From NCBI GenBank assembly GCA_016213865.1, contig JACQZL010000224.1, forward strand, positions 1-12,494: a stretch of 12,494 nucleotides of DNA. Reading direction: 5' to 3'. This stretch comes from Candidatus Rifleibacteriota bacterium. Lineage in GTDB: Bacteria > UBP17 > UBA6191 > JACPRK01. Of this stretch, positions 6,515 through 12,494 are shown piece by piece; position 1 is the first letter of the stretch, and each line of letters opens with the position of its first letter. A model generated the notes under the pieces. It searched no databases. It was given only the letters and a program-made list of their open reading frames with translations, and was not told the DNA's origin. The position numbers and the translations under genes were made by a program.

Positions 6515-7401
6515 ATGACACTACAGAGATATCTGTCTCGAGACATCGGCGCAGCGGTTGCTCGGGCTCTGTCGGCCTTCCCCATCGTGGTGTTGACCGG
6601 CATGCGCCAGACGGGCAAGACCACGTTGCTGCAGAACGATCCGGCTCTCTCCGGCCGGCGGTATCTCACGCTCGACGACTTTCCGACACTGGAGGCCGCC
6701 CGGAGGTCCCCGGAGCAGTTGCTTGCCGGTGACGACCCCGTCACGCTCGACGAGATTCAGCGCGTTCCGCAACTCCTGCTCGCCGTCAAGTCCTTGGTCG
6801 ACAAAGGGCGGCGGCCCGGACGCTTCTTGCTATCCGGTTCAGGCAACCTGGCGTTGGTTCGGGGTGCGACGGAGAGCCTGGCCGGCCGGGCGGCGATGCT
6901 CGAGCTGTGCGGGTTCACTCGCCGGGAGTTGAGCGGACCGTTGGGACCGAGGCCTGTCCTGGTCGAGTTGCTGGCGGGCCGGGCACCACGGGATGGACAG
7001 CGACGAGAGCTTGCGTAAACTGATCATGGGTCTCCTTTCTCGTACAAAGAGAGACCTGCCTCTCCGGAACGCGATCGTCAACTTCCGCGAGGGGCTTTTT
7101 CTGTTTCCCCTCAGCCAGCGTGACTCAAATCACTCCCCCGCCCCGCCGTCAGCGGGCTCAGGCTGACTTCTGGAACCTCAGCGGCCGCCACGAGGTCGAC
7201 TTCGTTCTCGAGCAAGGGAGGAGAACGCTGGCCCTCGAGGTGAAGGAAGCCAGCCGGTGGTCGGAGCGAGACCTGGCGGGGCTCCGGGCCTGGCAGGCGG
7301 AGTCCGGAGGAAGCCTCGCCCTGCTGGCCTGCCGCACCGAGGCTGCAGTCCCCCTGGGCGACAACCTCTGGGTGGTGCCGCTCGGGGATCTGCTCCGGTA
7401 A
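6515..7401 (+). pseudogene. DUF4143-type AAA ATPase, centre lost and frameshifted
   Basis: From ATG 6515 the frame encodes the AAA_14 ATPase half: YLSRDIGAAVARALS, Walker A GMRQTGKT (29-36), Walker B VTLDEIQRVP (D79, E80), sensor region LLSGSGNLALV and SLAGRAAMLEL. It then loses similarity and stops at TAA 7016-7018. In a different frame, about 7156-7401 encodes the C-terminal PD-(D/E)XK-like end of the same family: DFWNLSGRHEVDFVLEQG, then LALEVKEASRWSERDLAGL, ending in VVPLGDLLR. The ~170 residues normally between, including the winged-helix DUF4143 segment, are replaced by ~150 bp without family similarity. These ATPases are of unclear function, often in mobile or poison-antidote-like contexts. 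This copy cannot be functional. Its subgroup (GMRQTGKT) differs from the downstream intact gene. Confidence 0.8.
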
Positions 7402-7427
7402 GTGACCCTTGTTGGGGACTTCGGAAC

Positions 7428-7519
7428 GAGAGGTCCGGAGACCTGGAGAGGTCGCGGTCGGCACTCCAGAACTCCGAGAGGTCGGCCCTACCATCGCTCA
7501 CGCGGCCTCGTAAGGCCGC
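7428..7519. repeat. Short direct repeats and hairpin between the two ATPase genes
   Basis: gagaggtc occurs at 7428-7435, 7446-7453 and 7476-7483, the last running into ggccctacc, akin to the repeats near 1410 and 1475. gcggcct (7502-7508) and aggccgc (7513-7519) form a 7-bp stem with a 4-base loop. Together they fill the space between the remnant's stop and the next gene. The hairpin has no T-tract, so termination is uncertain. Confidence 0.4.
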
Positions 7520-7558
7520 CGGCGCCAGCAGCGTCGAAGCGGATAGCTGTAGATATCG

Positions 7559-7585
7559 ACACCATTTTTCCGGTAAATTTGGTGT
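7559..7585 (+). promoter_or_regulatory. AT-rich imperfect palindrome at the start of the intact ATPase gene
   Basis: acaccattttt (7559-7569) and aaatttggtgt (7575-7585) pair at 9 of 11 positions around a 5-bp centre. They end two bases before ATG 7588 and stand out as the most AT-rich stretch in the neighbourhood. No Shine-Dalgarno sequence is seen. The element could be an operator, a translation-blocking hairpin, or part of a leaderless promoter (TAAATT at 7574-7579). Confidence 0.4.
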
Positions 7586-7587
7586 TG

Positions 7588-8739
7588 ATGTTTCCACGCA
7601 AGCTGATGCCGCCTCGGACTTCCTTCTTTCTCTTCGGGCCACGGGGCACCGGCAAGAGCACCTGGGCACGCTCGTCGCTCGAGAAGGCCTTCGCCCTGGA
7701 CTTGCTGCCGCCTCAGACGATGCTGCAGTTCGAGAGGGACCCAACCCTGCTCCGGCATGCGGTGCTCGCCCAGCCCAGGGAGCGGTGGATCGTGGTCGAT
7801 GAAGTGCAGCGCGTCCCAAAGCTGCTCGATGAGGTCCACTTTCTGATGGAAGAACACGGCTATCGCCGTTTCGCTCTCACGGGCTCGTCGGCCCGCAGGC
7901 TCAAGCGGGGCCATGCGAACTTGCTGGCGGGGCGGGCAGTCGTCAAGAAGCTCCACCCGCTCACGCTGGCTGAGCTGAACTTCTCCGCGTCTCCCGCGCA
8001 ACTGATGCGATACGGGTGTCTCCCTCTCAGTGTGACGGCCGAGGATGACAGCTCGCGTGAGGACTTCCTGCGGGCCTACGTCACGATGTACTTGAGCGAG
8101 GAAATCAAGGCGGAGAGCCTCGTACGCAACCTCGGCAGCTTCGGCAGGTTCCTCGAAGTCGCTGCCCTGACCGCCGGCCAGGTTACCAACGTTTCGAGCC
8201 TGGCACGCGATGCTTCGGTCTCTCGTGAGACGATTCGAGGTTACTTCGACGTGCTGATCGACACGCTCGTCGGTACGTGGCTGCCCGCCTATCGTCCGCG
8301 CGCGAAGATGAAGGAGCTCGCGCATCCGAAGTTCTACTGGTTCGATCCCGGAGTGCTCACCGCCGCTGCCGGAGGGTTCGATCAGCCGTTGCCTGCAGAC
8401 TTCAGTGGGGTCTTGCTGGAGCACCTGGTCTTTCACGAGTTGCAGAGCTACATCGACTATGCCTCCGTGAAGGGCTCGCTCGGCTACTGGCGAACGCCCG
8501 GCGGTAACGAGGTCGACTTCGTCTGGTGGCACGGCGAGAGGGTCGTCGCCATCGAGGTCAAGCACGGCTCCAGATATCGTTCGGAGTACCGCAAGGGCCT
8601 CGAGGCCTTTCAGGGCACGCGTGCGCTCGAGACCTACCTGGTCTACCTGGGACAGCAGGAACTACAGGTGGAGGGAACGCGAGTTCTGCCGCTGGAGAAG
8701 TTCCTGACCCTCTTGAGCCGCGGCGACATCATCGGCTGA
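7588..8739 (+). CDS. AAA ATPase with DUF4143 (AAA_14 family)
   Basis: This is an intact 383-residue protein. The N-terminal ATPase has SFFLFGPRGTGKSTW (Walker A, G17-S24), RWIVVDEVQRVPKLL (Walker B, D71-E72), sensor FALTGSSARRL and NLLAGRAVVKKLHPLTLAEL. The middle carries YVTMYLSEEIKAE and a winged-helix segment with SLARDASVSRETIRGYFDVL. The C-terminal domain has a PD-(D/E)XK-like signature, GGNEVDFVWW and VVAIEVKHG, at about residues 305-326. Length and domain order are normal for the family. ATG 7588 gives MFPRKLMPPR, the usual short lead before the Walker A strand; ATG 7606 is a less likely alternative. Biochemical function of these ATPases is largely unknown. It is cytoplasmic, and it follows a gutted gene of the same superfamily but another subgroup, so the two are not a recent tandem duplication. 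Confidence 0.88.
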   Translation: MFPRKLMPPRTSFFLFGPRGTGKSTWARSSLEKAFALDLLPPQTMLQFERDPTLLRHAVLAQPRERWIVVDEVQRVPKLLDEVHFLMEEHGYRRFALTGSSARRLKRGHANLLAGRAVVKKLHPLTLAELNFSASPAQLMRYGCLPLSVTAEDDSSREDFLRAYVTMYLSEEIKAESLVRNLGSFGRFLEVAALTAGQVTNVSSLARDASVSRETIRGYFDVLIDTLVGTWLPAYRPRAKMKELAHPKFYWFDPGVLTAAAGGFDQPLPADFSGVLLEHLVFHELQSYIDYASVKGSLGYWRTPGGNEVDFVWWHGERVVAIEVKHGSRYRSEYRKGLEAFQGTRALETYLVYLGQQELQVEGTRVLPLEKFLTLLSRGDIIG

Positions 8740-8864
8740 CGACGGGCGGGCCGTCCTGGAGGCGCCGGCATCGTTTCGGCGGACGCTTGGAAGTGCCTTG
8801 GCGTGCGGTAACCGTTCACGGCAATCTCGCGAGGAGCAGGCGAAACGGCAAGTCTGGAGGCCTT

Positions 8865-8969
8865 TTCACCACGAAGACCCGAAGCGCGCCAAGGAAGCAC
8901 GAAGGTGAAAGTAAGGCAAAGAAGTCAATCTTGGTGCCCACTTCGTGCCCTTCGTGACTTTGCGGTGAA
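8865..8969. repeat. Long hairpin repeat of the TTCACCACGAAG family
   Basis: The left arm starts ttcaccacgaagacccgaag (8865-8884). The right arm ends cttcgtgactttgcggtgaa (8950-8969), which is its approximate reverse complement. Internal blocks with gaagcacgaagg and acttcgtgcccttcgtg pair further. The 105-bp element can fold back on itself and is a known kind of interspersed repeat in environmental GC-rich genomes (recollection). The rest of 8740-9196 shows no gene. Confidence 0.7.
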
Positions 8970-9062
8970 CGCTTGCGGCGTGCGCAGCCGGCTCGACTCG
9001 ACGACCACCCGTGCTCGCCGCCTCGGTCCGGGTGAGTCGCCACCGCTTGACCGGGCGCCCCT

Positions 9063-9083
9063 GAAGCGGCGAAGAGCCGCTTC
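9063..9083. terminator. Stem-loop terminator candidate between convergent genes
   Basis: gaagcggc, loop gaaga, gccgcttc form an 8-bp perfect stem. On the plus strand it is followed by ttccttcc, a broken T-rich tail. It lies between the plus-strand ATPase (stop 8739) and the minus-strand kinase (stop 9197), so it may serve both. The tail is not a clean T-run, so efficiency is uncertain. Confidence 0.5.
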
Positions 9084-9196
9084 TTCCTTCCGGCGTGGCC
9101 GTCGTCGCGGCCGCGCCGGCAACTCCTACGGTCCTACCGGGACCCCTCGCGCAACTCCCGACATCGACGCCCTGCAGCCCAGGACCCCGCGGGCCC

Positions 9197-10105
9197 TCAG
9201 GCCCTCAGCCGCTCGTCCAGCTCGGCGAGAGCCGCGGCGTCCAGGAACCCGTCGGCCGCACCCTTCTCTCCGATCTTGTGCGAGGCGAAGACCTGCGCCT
9301 TGCGGAGGGCCTCATAGGGGTCGTTCGAGCGTGCGTACGCGTGCACGAAGCACGAGAAGAGGGCGTCGCCCGCTCCGATCGTGTTGACGACGGGCCGAAT
9401 CGCAACCGCCGGAAAGCGGCCCACGAAACCGTCGGCCGGCACCGCCAGCAGGGCGCCGGCTGCCCCGAGCCCCACGACGATGACGGCCGGTGAGTACCGT
9501 TCCAGGGCCTTATGCACCCACTGCTCCGGCGGACAAGGCAGGTGCTCGTCCGACAGGAAGAGGATGCGGGCGCTTCGCATGAAGTCGCGGTTGTAGGCGT
9601 CGTCCACGTCCGAGATGGCGTGTACGTCGGTCGCGATTGGGATTGAGGCCCCGGCAGCCGCCGCCAGAAAGGGCCTCGAGAAGTTGATGTTGCACAGGAC
9701 GGCCAGCGAGCAGCGGTCCAGCGCCAACTCGAACAGGTCCACCGGGTAGACGGCCTCCTGGACGTCCTTGAGGTCGACGTGGATCTGGCGCCGGCCAGCC
9801 GGGTCATAGAGGATCGCGGACTGCGCCGTGCGGTCCGTCGCCGGCACCACGAACCGCCGTTGCAGGCCGTCGTCCGAGAGGGCCTGGAAGACCATCTTGG
9901 CAGCCAGGTCGCGCCCCACGACGGAGAGGAAGTCGACCCGGTCGCCCAACACCGTCAGCGCCTTCGCCACGTTGTAGCCGACCCCCGAGACGGTGCTGTC
10001 GACGCCGTGGAACGGGTAGTTCACGGGGTTGTACTGAAGCGGGAAGCCCTCCACGCGGACGGTGGTCTCCACGTTGATCAGGCCGGAAACGAGGATGCGG
10101 GTCAT
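9197..10105 (-). CDS. PfkB-family carbohydrate kinase
   Basis: The 302-residue protein belongs to the ribokinase/PfkB superfamily, which phosphorylates sugars or nucleosides with ATP. The N-terminal beta strand ILVSGLINVETTVRVEGFP and the glycine turn STVSGVGYNVAKAL (about 38-50) form the substrate side. The second signature NTIGAGDALFSCF holds the anion hole GAGD (244-247) with catalytic D247. The usual leading Asp of that signature is N241, a common variation. Start ATG 10105 matches the first strand; a longer frame upstream adds an unlikely Pro/Arg-rich lead. A ribosome binding site GGAGG lies about 12 bases upstream. It is cytoplasmic and monocistronic, with its stop facing the terminator candidate. 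The substrate cannot be inferred; a pentose, fructose or nucleoside kinase are all possible. Confidence 0.85.
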   Translation of the reverse strand: MTRILVSGLINVETTVRVEGFPLQYNPVNYPFHGVDSTVSGVGYNVAKALTVLGDRVDFLSVVGRDLAAKMVFQALSDDGLQRRFVVPATDRTAQSAILYDPAGRRQIHVDLKDVQEAVYPVDLFELALDRCSLAVLCNINFSRPFLAAAAGASIPIATDVHAISDVDDAYNRDFMRSARILFLSDEHLPCPPEQWVHKALERYSPAVIVVGLGAAGALLAVPADGFVGRFPAVAIRPVVNTIGAGDALFSCFVHAYARSNDPYEALRKAQVFASHKIGEKGAADGFLDAAALAELDERLRA

Positions 10106-10173
10106 ACGGACGGGAACCTCCGGCGCCAGTCTACTCCGGGGGACCTGGGGCCTGGGGCTCGCGCACCCTGCCC

Positions 10174-10329
10174 GTGGCCGCCCCAACCTGGCGCTGGGTG
10201 CAGACGTACGGACCGCGGGTCACCCTCCAGAACGCGAACTCGGCGGTAGCCACCTTCGCCACCTCGGTCGCCGCGGCCTACGGATTCCAGGTCGTCGCCG
10301 ACGACGGCCGCGACGGCCACGCCTATTGA
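10174..10329 (+). pseudogene. Remnant of a PKD/REJ-like repeat domain protein
   Basis: The frame ending at TGA 10327-10329 reads APTWRWVQTYGPRVTLQNAN then SAVATFATSVAAAYGFQVVA and DDGRDGHAY. This follows the pattern W-x-Q-x-x-GP-x-V-x-L-x-x-A-x-x-x-x-x-x-F ... F-x-V-x-x-x-D of Ig-like PKD/REJ repeats found in large secreted proteins. Upstream of about 10174 the frame has no similarity and no start. It is a fragment of ~50 codons, lying on the opposite strand to both neighbours and ending where the putative transposon-derived DNA begins. I infer the tail of a lost extracellular protein gene. Confidence 0.45.
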
Positions 10330-10431
10330 GCGCGAGCGCGCTTCTTGATGGCGGGCTGGTCAAGCTGAGTGATGGCTGGTGTATGGCGTCGCGGCAGTGG
10401 GGTTTGGAGTAGGCGAGATCGATTGTTGAAG

Positions 10432-10450
10432 TCGGGGACGCTGTCCCCGA
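10432..10450. repeat. Perfect 8-bp hairpin in the presumed element end
   Basis: tcggggac (10432-10439), gct, gtccccga (10443-10450) form a perfect stem with a 3-base centre. It may be a transposase-binding or palindromic repeat unit at the end of the mobile element. Confidence 0.5.
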
Positions 10451-10474
10451 GCCCCTGGGATTTGTCGCTTTGGG

Positions 10475-10550
10475 CCCGGGGAGGTGTCCCTGACGAGAAG
10501 GAGGCCAGGGCGGGGTTGGAACCGTCCTGGCCTTGGGGAACCTCCCCGGG
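10475..10550. repeat. Nested inverted repeats
   Basis: The outer arms cccggggaggt (10475-10485) and acctccccggg (10540-10550) are an 11-bp perfect inverted repeat. Inside it, ggccagg (10503-10509) and cctggcc (10526-10532) make a second perfect 7-bp stem. A 76-bp two-tier fold results. No coding content is seen. It could be a transposon end structure, an interspersed palindromic element or a structured RNA. Confidence 0.55.
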
Positions 10551-10620
10551 GTCCGCCGGCGCTCAGGTCGCATCCCTGCGGAGCCTTATCCTCCTGCGAG
10601 ACGTGGTGGGCATTTCCCGT

Positions 10621-10661
10621 TTCCGCTTCCCGACGACGACATGGGTTGCGGGGAAGCGGAA
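10621..10661 (-). terminator. Inverted repeat just past the ATPase operon
   Basis: ttccgcttcc (10621-10630) and ggaagcggaa (10652-10661) are perfect 10-bp arms with a 21-bp loop. They lie about 16 bases past the stop codon (10677) of the minus-strand operon. The position suits a terminator or mRNA 3'-end stabiliser, but no T-tract follows. Confidence 0.4.
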
Positions 10662-10676
10662 GCGGTAAACGGTGCG

Positions 10677-11633
10677 TCAGGTGGCGGGCATGTGGTGGCC
10701 CGCGGGGCTCTTGACGATGGCGCCTTGGCTGGTGAGGCAAGCCAGGGTGGAGCAGAGCGTTTTCATGCGGATCTTGCAGGCCTGCCGAAGCTGGCTCAGG
10801 CTGACGGGCGAGCGCGCCTCGGCCAGGATGGTCTTGACGCGCTGCTCGGGTGTCGCCGTGTGCGTCATTGGGGCCTCAGCAGCGGCGGGTTCGAGGAGTT
10901 CGAGCGCAATGCTGTCGTTGTCGACGACGAGCTTGAGCGGTCTGGCAGGCCCTGCCGCAGCTGCACGGTGCTCGATGGTGAGTTGCAGGGTCTCGGTGCT
11001 GCGGCGCATGTAGAGGTTGGAATCACCCCAGGCGTGCAGTTCTGAGGAACCGCGCAGGGCCTGGCCCGCACGACTATGGGCGGCGCCTTTTCGGGCGTGG
11101 TGGACGAGGAGCACGGCGGTGTGGAAGCTGCGCTGCAGTTCGCGAAGGAAGGCGAGCAACGGCGCGACTTCGGAGGCGACGTTTTCGTCGATGCGGTGAA
11201 GGCGAACGAAGGGATCGAGCACCAGGAGGCGAGGCCGTAATTTGTCGACGGCCTCGAGCAGAGCCCGGCGGTCGGTATCGCGATCCAGGCGCACGATGGG
11301 GGTCGTGATCACGTCGAGAGTGATCGCCTCGAGATCGAGGCCGCGGCGGTTGGCGATGGCCTCGGCGCGCTCGCGCACGACATGGAGCGCGTCCTCGGCG
11401 GCGAATAGCAGAACGCCGCCGGGATGGGGCACGGTGAAACGCCCCAGGCAAGGCATGCCGGAGGCAACGGCCAAAGCCAGCTCGAGGGCCAGGAAGGACT
11501 TGCAGCACTTCGGCTCGCCGCCGACGATGCCGACGGCCTGCTCCGACCAGAGTTCCTCGACGAGCCAGCGAGCGGCTTCGGGCTGGCGGGGCAACTGAGC
11601 GACAGGACAGATGTTCAGGGAAGACATGGTCAT
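10677..11633 (-). CDS. RepA/AAA_25-like ATPase of a transposon operon
   Basis: The 318-residue protein has the RecA-fold layout of RepA/AAA_25 ATPases. The P-loop region is AVGIVGGEPKCCKSFLALEL, where the canonical GxxxxGK[ST] reads G39-EPKCC-K45-S46, so the Gly before Lys is Cys44. Other motifs are VLLFAAEDALHVVRERA, Walker B RLLVLDPFVRLH (D140), LLVHHARKGA and the RGSSELHAWGDSNLYMRR segment (194-211). The last ~60 residues look like a winged-helix, ending KSPAGHHMPAT. ATG 11633 follows the upstream stop by one base (TGA-A-ATG) and is preceded by GAAGGTGA, so translation is coupled; ATG 11627 is a lesser option. In this context it likely assists DNA target or replication steps of the element. 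It is not a plasmid RepA proper. Confidence 0.8.
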   Translation of the reverse strand: MTMSSLNICPVAQLPRQPEAARWLVEELWSEQAVGIVGGEPKCCKSFLALELALAVASGMPCLGRFTVPHPGGVLLFAAEDALHVVRERAEAIANRRGLDLEAITLDVITTPIVRLDRDTDRRALLEAVDKLRPRLLVLDPFVRLHRIDENVASEVAPLLAFLRELQRSFHTAVLLVHHARKGAAHSRAGQALRGSSELHAWGDSNLYMRRSTETLQLTIEHRAAAAGPARPLKLVVDNDSIALELLEPAAAEAPMTHTATPEQRVKTILAEARSPVSLSQLRQACKIRMKTLCSTLACLTSQGAIVKSPAGHHMPAT

Positions 11634-11634
11634 T

Positions 11635-12471
11635 TCACCTTCTGGCCGCCGGCCGTCCAGTCTTGCCTGTGCGGGTTCTCGGTTCGTCGACGAGCTCGAG
11701 GAACAGCTTTTCGTCGAGCTGGGGTTGCTCGCGCACAACGGCGGTTGCCAGGAGCTCGTTGGCCAGATTGGTGAGCGCACGCAGGTTGCCGCCCGAGGGC
11801 TCGCACAGAGCGGTCATCAACTCGGGGCTCATCAGCTTGGGGCTGCCGGCGGCGGTGAGCAGATGACGCAGGTATTCGAGGAGGACTTCGGAGGAGACCG
11901 GGTTGAAGTGCAGGCGCGTGCGGAGGCGACTGACCAGGGGGCGAAGCTCGGGAGCGGTAAGCCTCTCGGAGAGCTTGGCGTCGCCGGCGAATACGATGGT
12001 GAGCAGGATCTGCGAATCGAAGCAGGCGCTGGCGAGCAGCCGCAGCTCGGCCAGTAGCGCGGTGGACAGCTCCTGGGCCTCGTCGATGAGGAGTACGGGG
12101 CGCAGCCGCAGGTGCTCCAGATGCTCTTGCCAGGCCTGCCTGAGTGCCTTGAAGCCGCACCAGCGGTTGTGGGGTCTGAGAGAAACGCCGAAGAGTTCGC
12201 CCATCTCGCGGTAGAAGTCGGCCATGTGGCTCGACGGGTGGGTCAAGACAGCGAGTCTGAGCTCGGGCAGGTCGCCGAGCCGATCGGCCAGGAGGCGAAG
12301 GGTGGCGCTCTTGCCGCTGCCGCAGTCTCCGTCGACCAAGGCGAAGCCTCCTTCGCGAACCAGACAGTTCTCGATGCGCCAGAGGAAGTCGCTGATGGCG
12401 GCAGGAAGATAGAGGCCCTCGACGGGCAGCTCGGGGGGCGATCCGCACCACGTCGCGAATCCACTCCACAT
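11635..12471 (-). CDS. ExeA/TniB-like AAA ATPase of a transposon operon
   Basis: This is a 278-residue AAA+ ATPase of the ExeA/TniB/MuB-like group, which selects target DNA and activates DDE transposases. Walker A is VDGDCGSGKSATLRLL (G48-S55), Walker B is PVLLIDEAQELSTALL (D130-E131), sensor 1 is LLTIVFAGDAKLSERL, and an arginine-rich stretch SRLRTRLHF is followed by LRALTNLANELL in the lid. ATG 12471 (MWSGFATWCGSPPELPVEGL) is preferred; a TTG at 12483 would add four residues. The first ~14 residues lack the usual hydrophobic FGL-PF start and follow a C6 run at 12436-12441 in other frames, so a small N-terminal frameshift is possible. Its stop is one base before the next gene. The transposase is expected upstream, outside the window. 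Confidence 0.82.
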   Translation of the reverse strand: MWSGFATWCGSPPELPVEGLYLPAAISDFLWRIENCLVREGGFALVDGDCGSGKSATLRLLADRLGDLPELRLAVLTHPSSHMADFYREMGELFGVSLRPHNRWCGFKALRQAWQEHLEHLRLRPVLLIDEAQELSTALLAELRLLASACFDSQILLTIVFAGDAKLSERLTAPELRPLVSRLRTRLHFNPVSSEVLLEYLRHLLTAAGSPKLMSPELMTALCEPSGGNLRALTNLANELLATAVVREQPQLDEKLFLELVDEPRTRTGKTGRPAARR

Positions 12472-12494
12472 GGCACGTTTCAATCCGCGCCCCC

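Larger units (their letters stand above)
10330..12494 (-). mobile_element. Partial transposon: helper-ATPase module and end region
   Basis: Two tightly coupled minus-strand ATPase genes (RepA/AAA_25-like, ExeA/TniB-like) are typical companions of a DDE (Mu/Tn7-like or IS21-like) transposase. No transposase is in the window; on this strand it would lie upstream of the operon, beyond 12494. The hairpin-rich, gene-free stretch 10330-10676 downstream of the operon is the likely terminal region. I could not identify exact terminal repeats or a target duplication, so the left boundary is approximate. Confidence 0.45.

Noticed and set aside
6515..7401. Programmed frameshift joining the two ATPase fragments
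   Set aside because: The frames do not meet at a slippery site, and roughly 170 residues of the fold are absent, so frameshifting could not restore the protein.
7498..8565. Minus-strand open frame of ~355 codons opposite the DUF4143 ATPase
   Set aside because: The plus strand carries Walker A/B and nuclease-like motifs; the antisense frame has no recognisable motif or start signal.
6515..8739. Recent tandem duplication of one ATPase gene
   Set aside because: P-loops and flanking residues differ (GMRQTGKT versus GPRGTGKS, TLDEIQ versus VVDEVQ), so they are separate subgroups.

Overview
The window is GC-rich bacterial DNA with strong G/C bias at third codon positions. Interspersed repeat families (ACGCAAAGACGCCAGG-type and TTCACCACGAAG-type hairpins, GCCGGNCCTAC cassettes), a GxxExxY remnant, PIN and nucleotidyltransferase pairs and DUF4143 ATPases suggest a large, repeat-laden genome of an environmental lineage such as Acidobacteriota, Planctomycetota or a neighbouring candidate phylum. 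I cannot place it more closely. No rRNA, tRNA or CRISPR array was seen.

Layout from left to right. 1-574 has no intact gene; it holds inverted and direct repeats and the first ~35 codons of a broken GxxExxY nuclease-like gene. 575-1351 encodes an exported SGNH/GDSL hydrolase whose expected catalytic Asp reads as Asn. 1352-1750 is repeat DNA plus a minus-strand coding remnant. 1751-2471 is an overlapping PIN-toxin-like gene and small partner. After ~450 bp of mostly non-coding DNA, 2928-3837 is a second overlapping pair: a 62-residue protein and an MNT-type nucleotidyltransferase. 3913-5390 is a membrane adenylate/guanylate cyclase gene that has lost the first half of its catalytic domain and is frameshifted. 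5543-6427 (minus) is an exported M23 metallopeptidase, divergent from 6515-7401, a DUF4143-type ATPase gene that kept only its two ends. An intact DUF4143-type ATPase of a different subgroup follows at 7588-8739. 8740-9196 holds a large repeat hairpin and a bidirectional terminator candidate between convergent genes. 9197-10105 (minus) is a PfkB-family sugar kinase. 10106-10676 holds a PKD/REJ-like protein remnant and three hairpin structures. 10677-12471 (minus) is a tightly coupled two-ATPase operon (RepA/AAA_25-like and ExeA/TniB-like), the helper part of a transposon whose transposase should lie beyond the right edge.

Taken together, this looks like an accessory region under turnover. Metabolic or envelope genes (hydrolase, peptidase, kinase) are interspersed with toxin-antitoxin-like pairs, duplicated ATPase families, a transposon end and at least four or five gene remnants. 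The genes do not form one pathway. The only clear cooperating units are the PIN pair, the nucleotidyltransferase pair and the transposon ATPase operon. I did not find a convincing new multi-gene system. The best leads are the two overlapping small-protein/enzyme pairs, the transposon ATPase with an altered Walker A motif next to a structured end, and the dense set of gutted genes.
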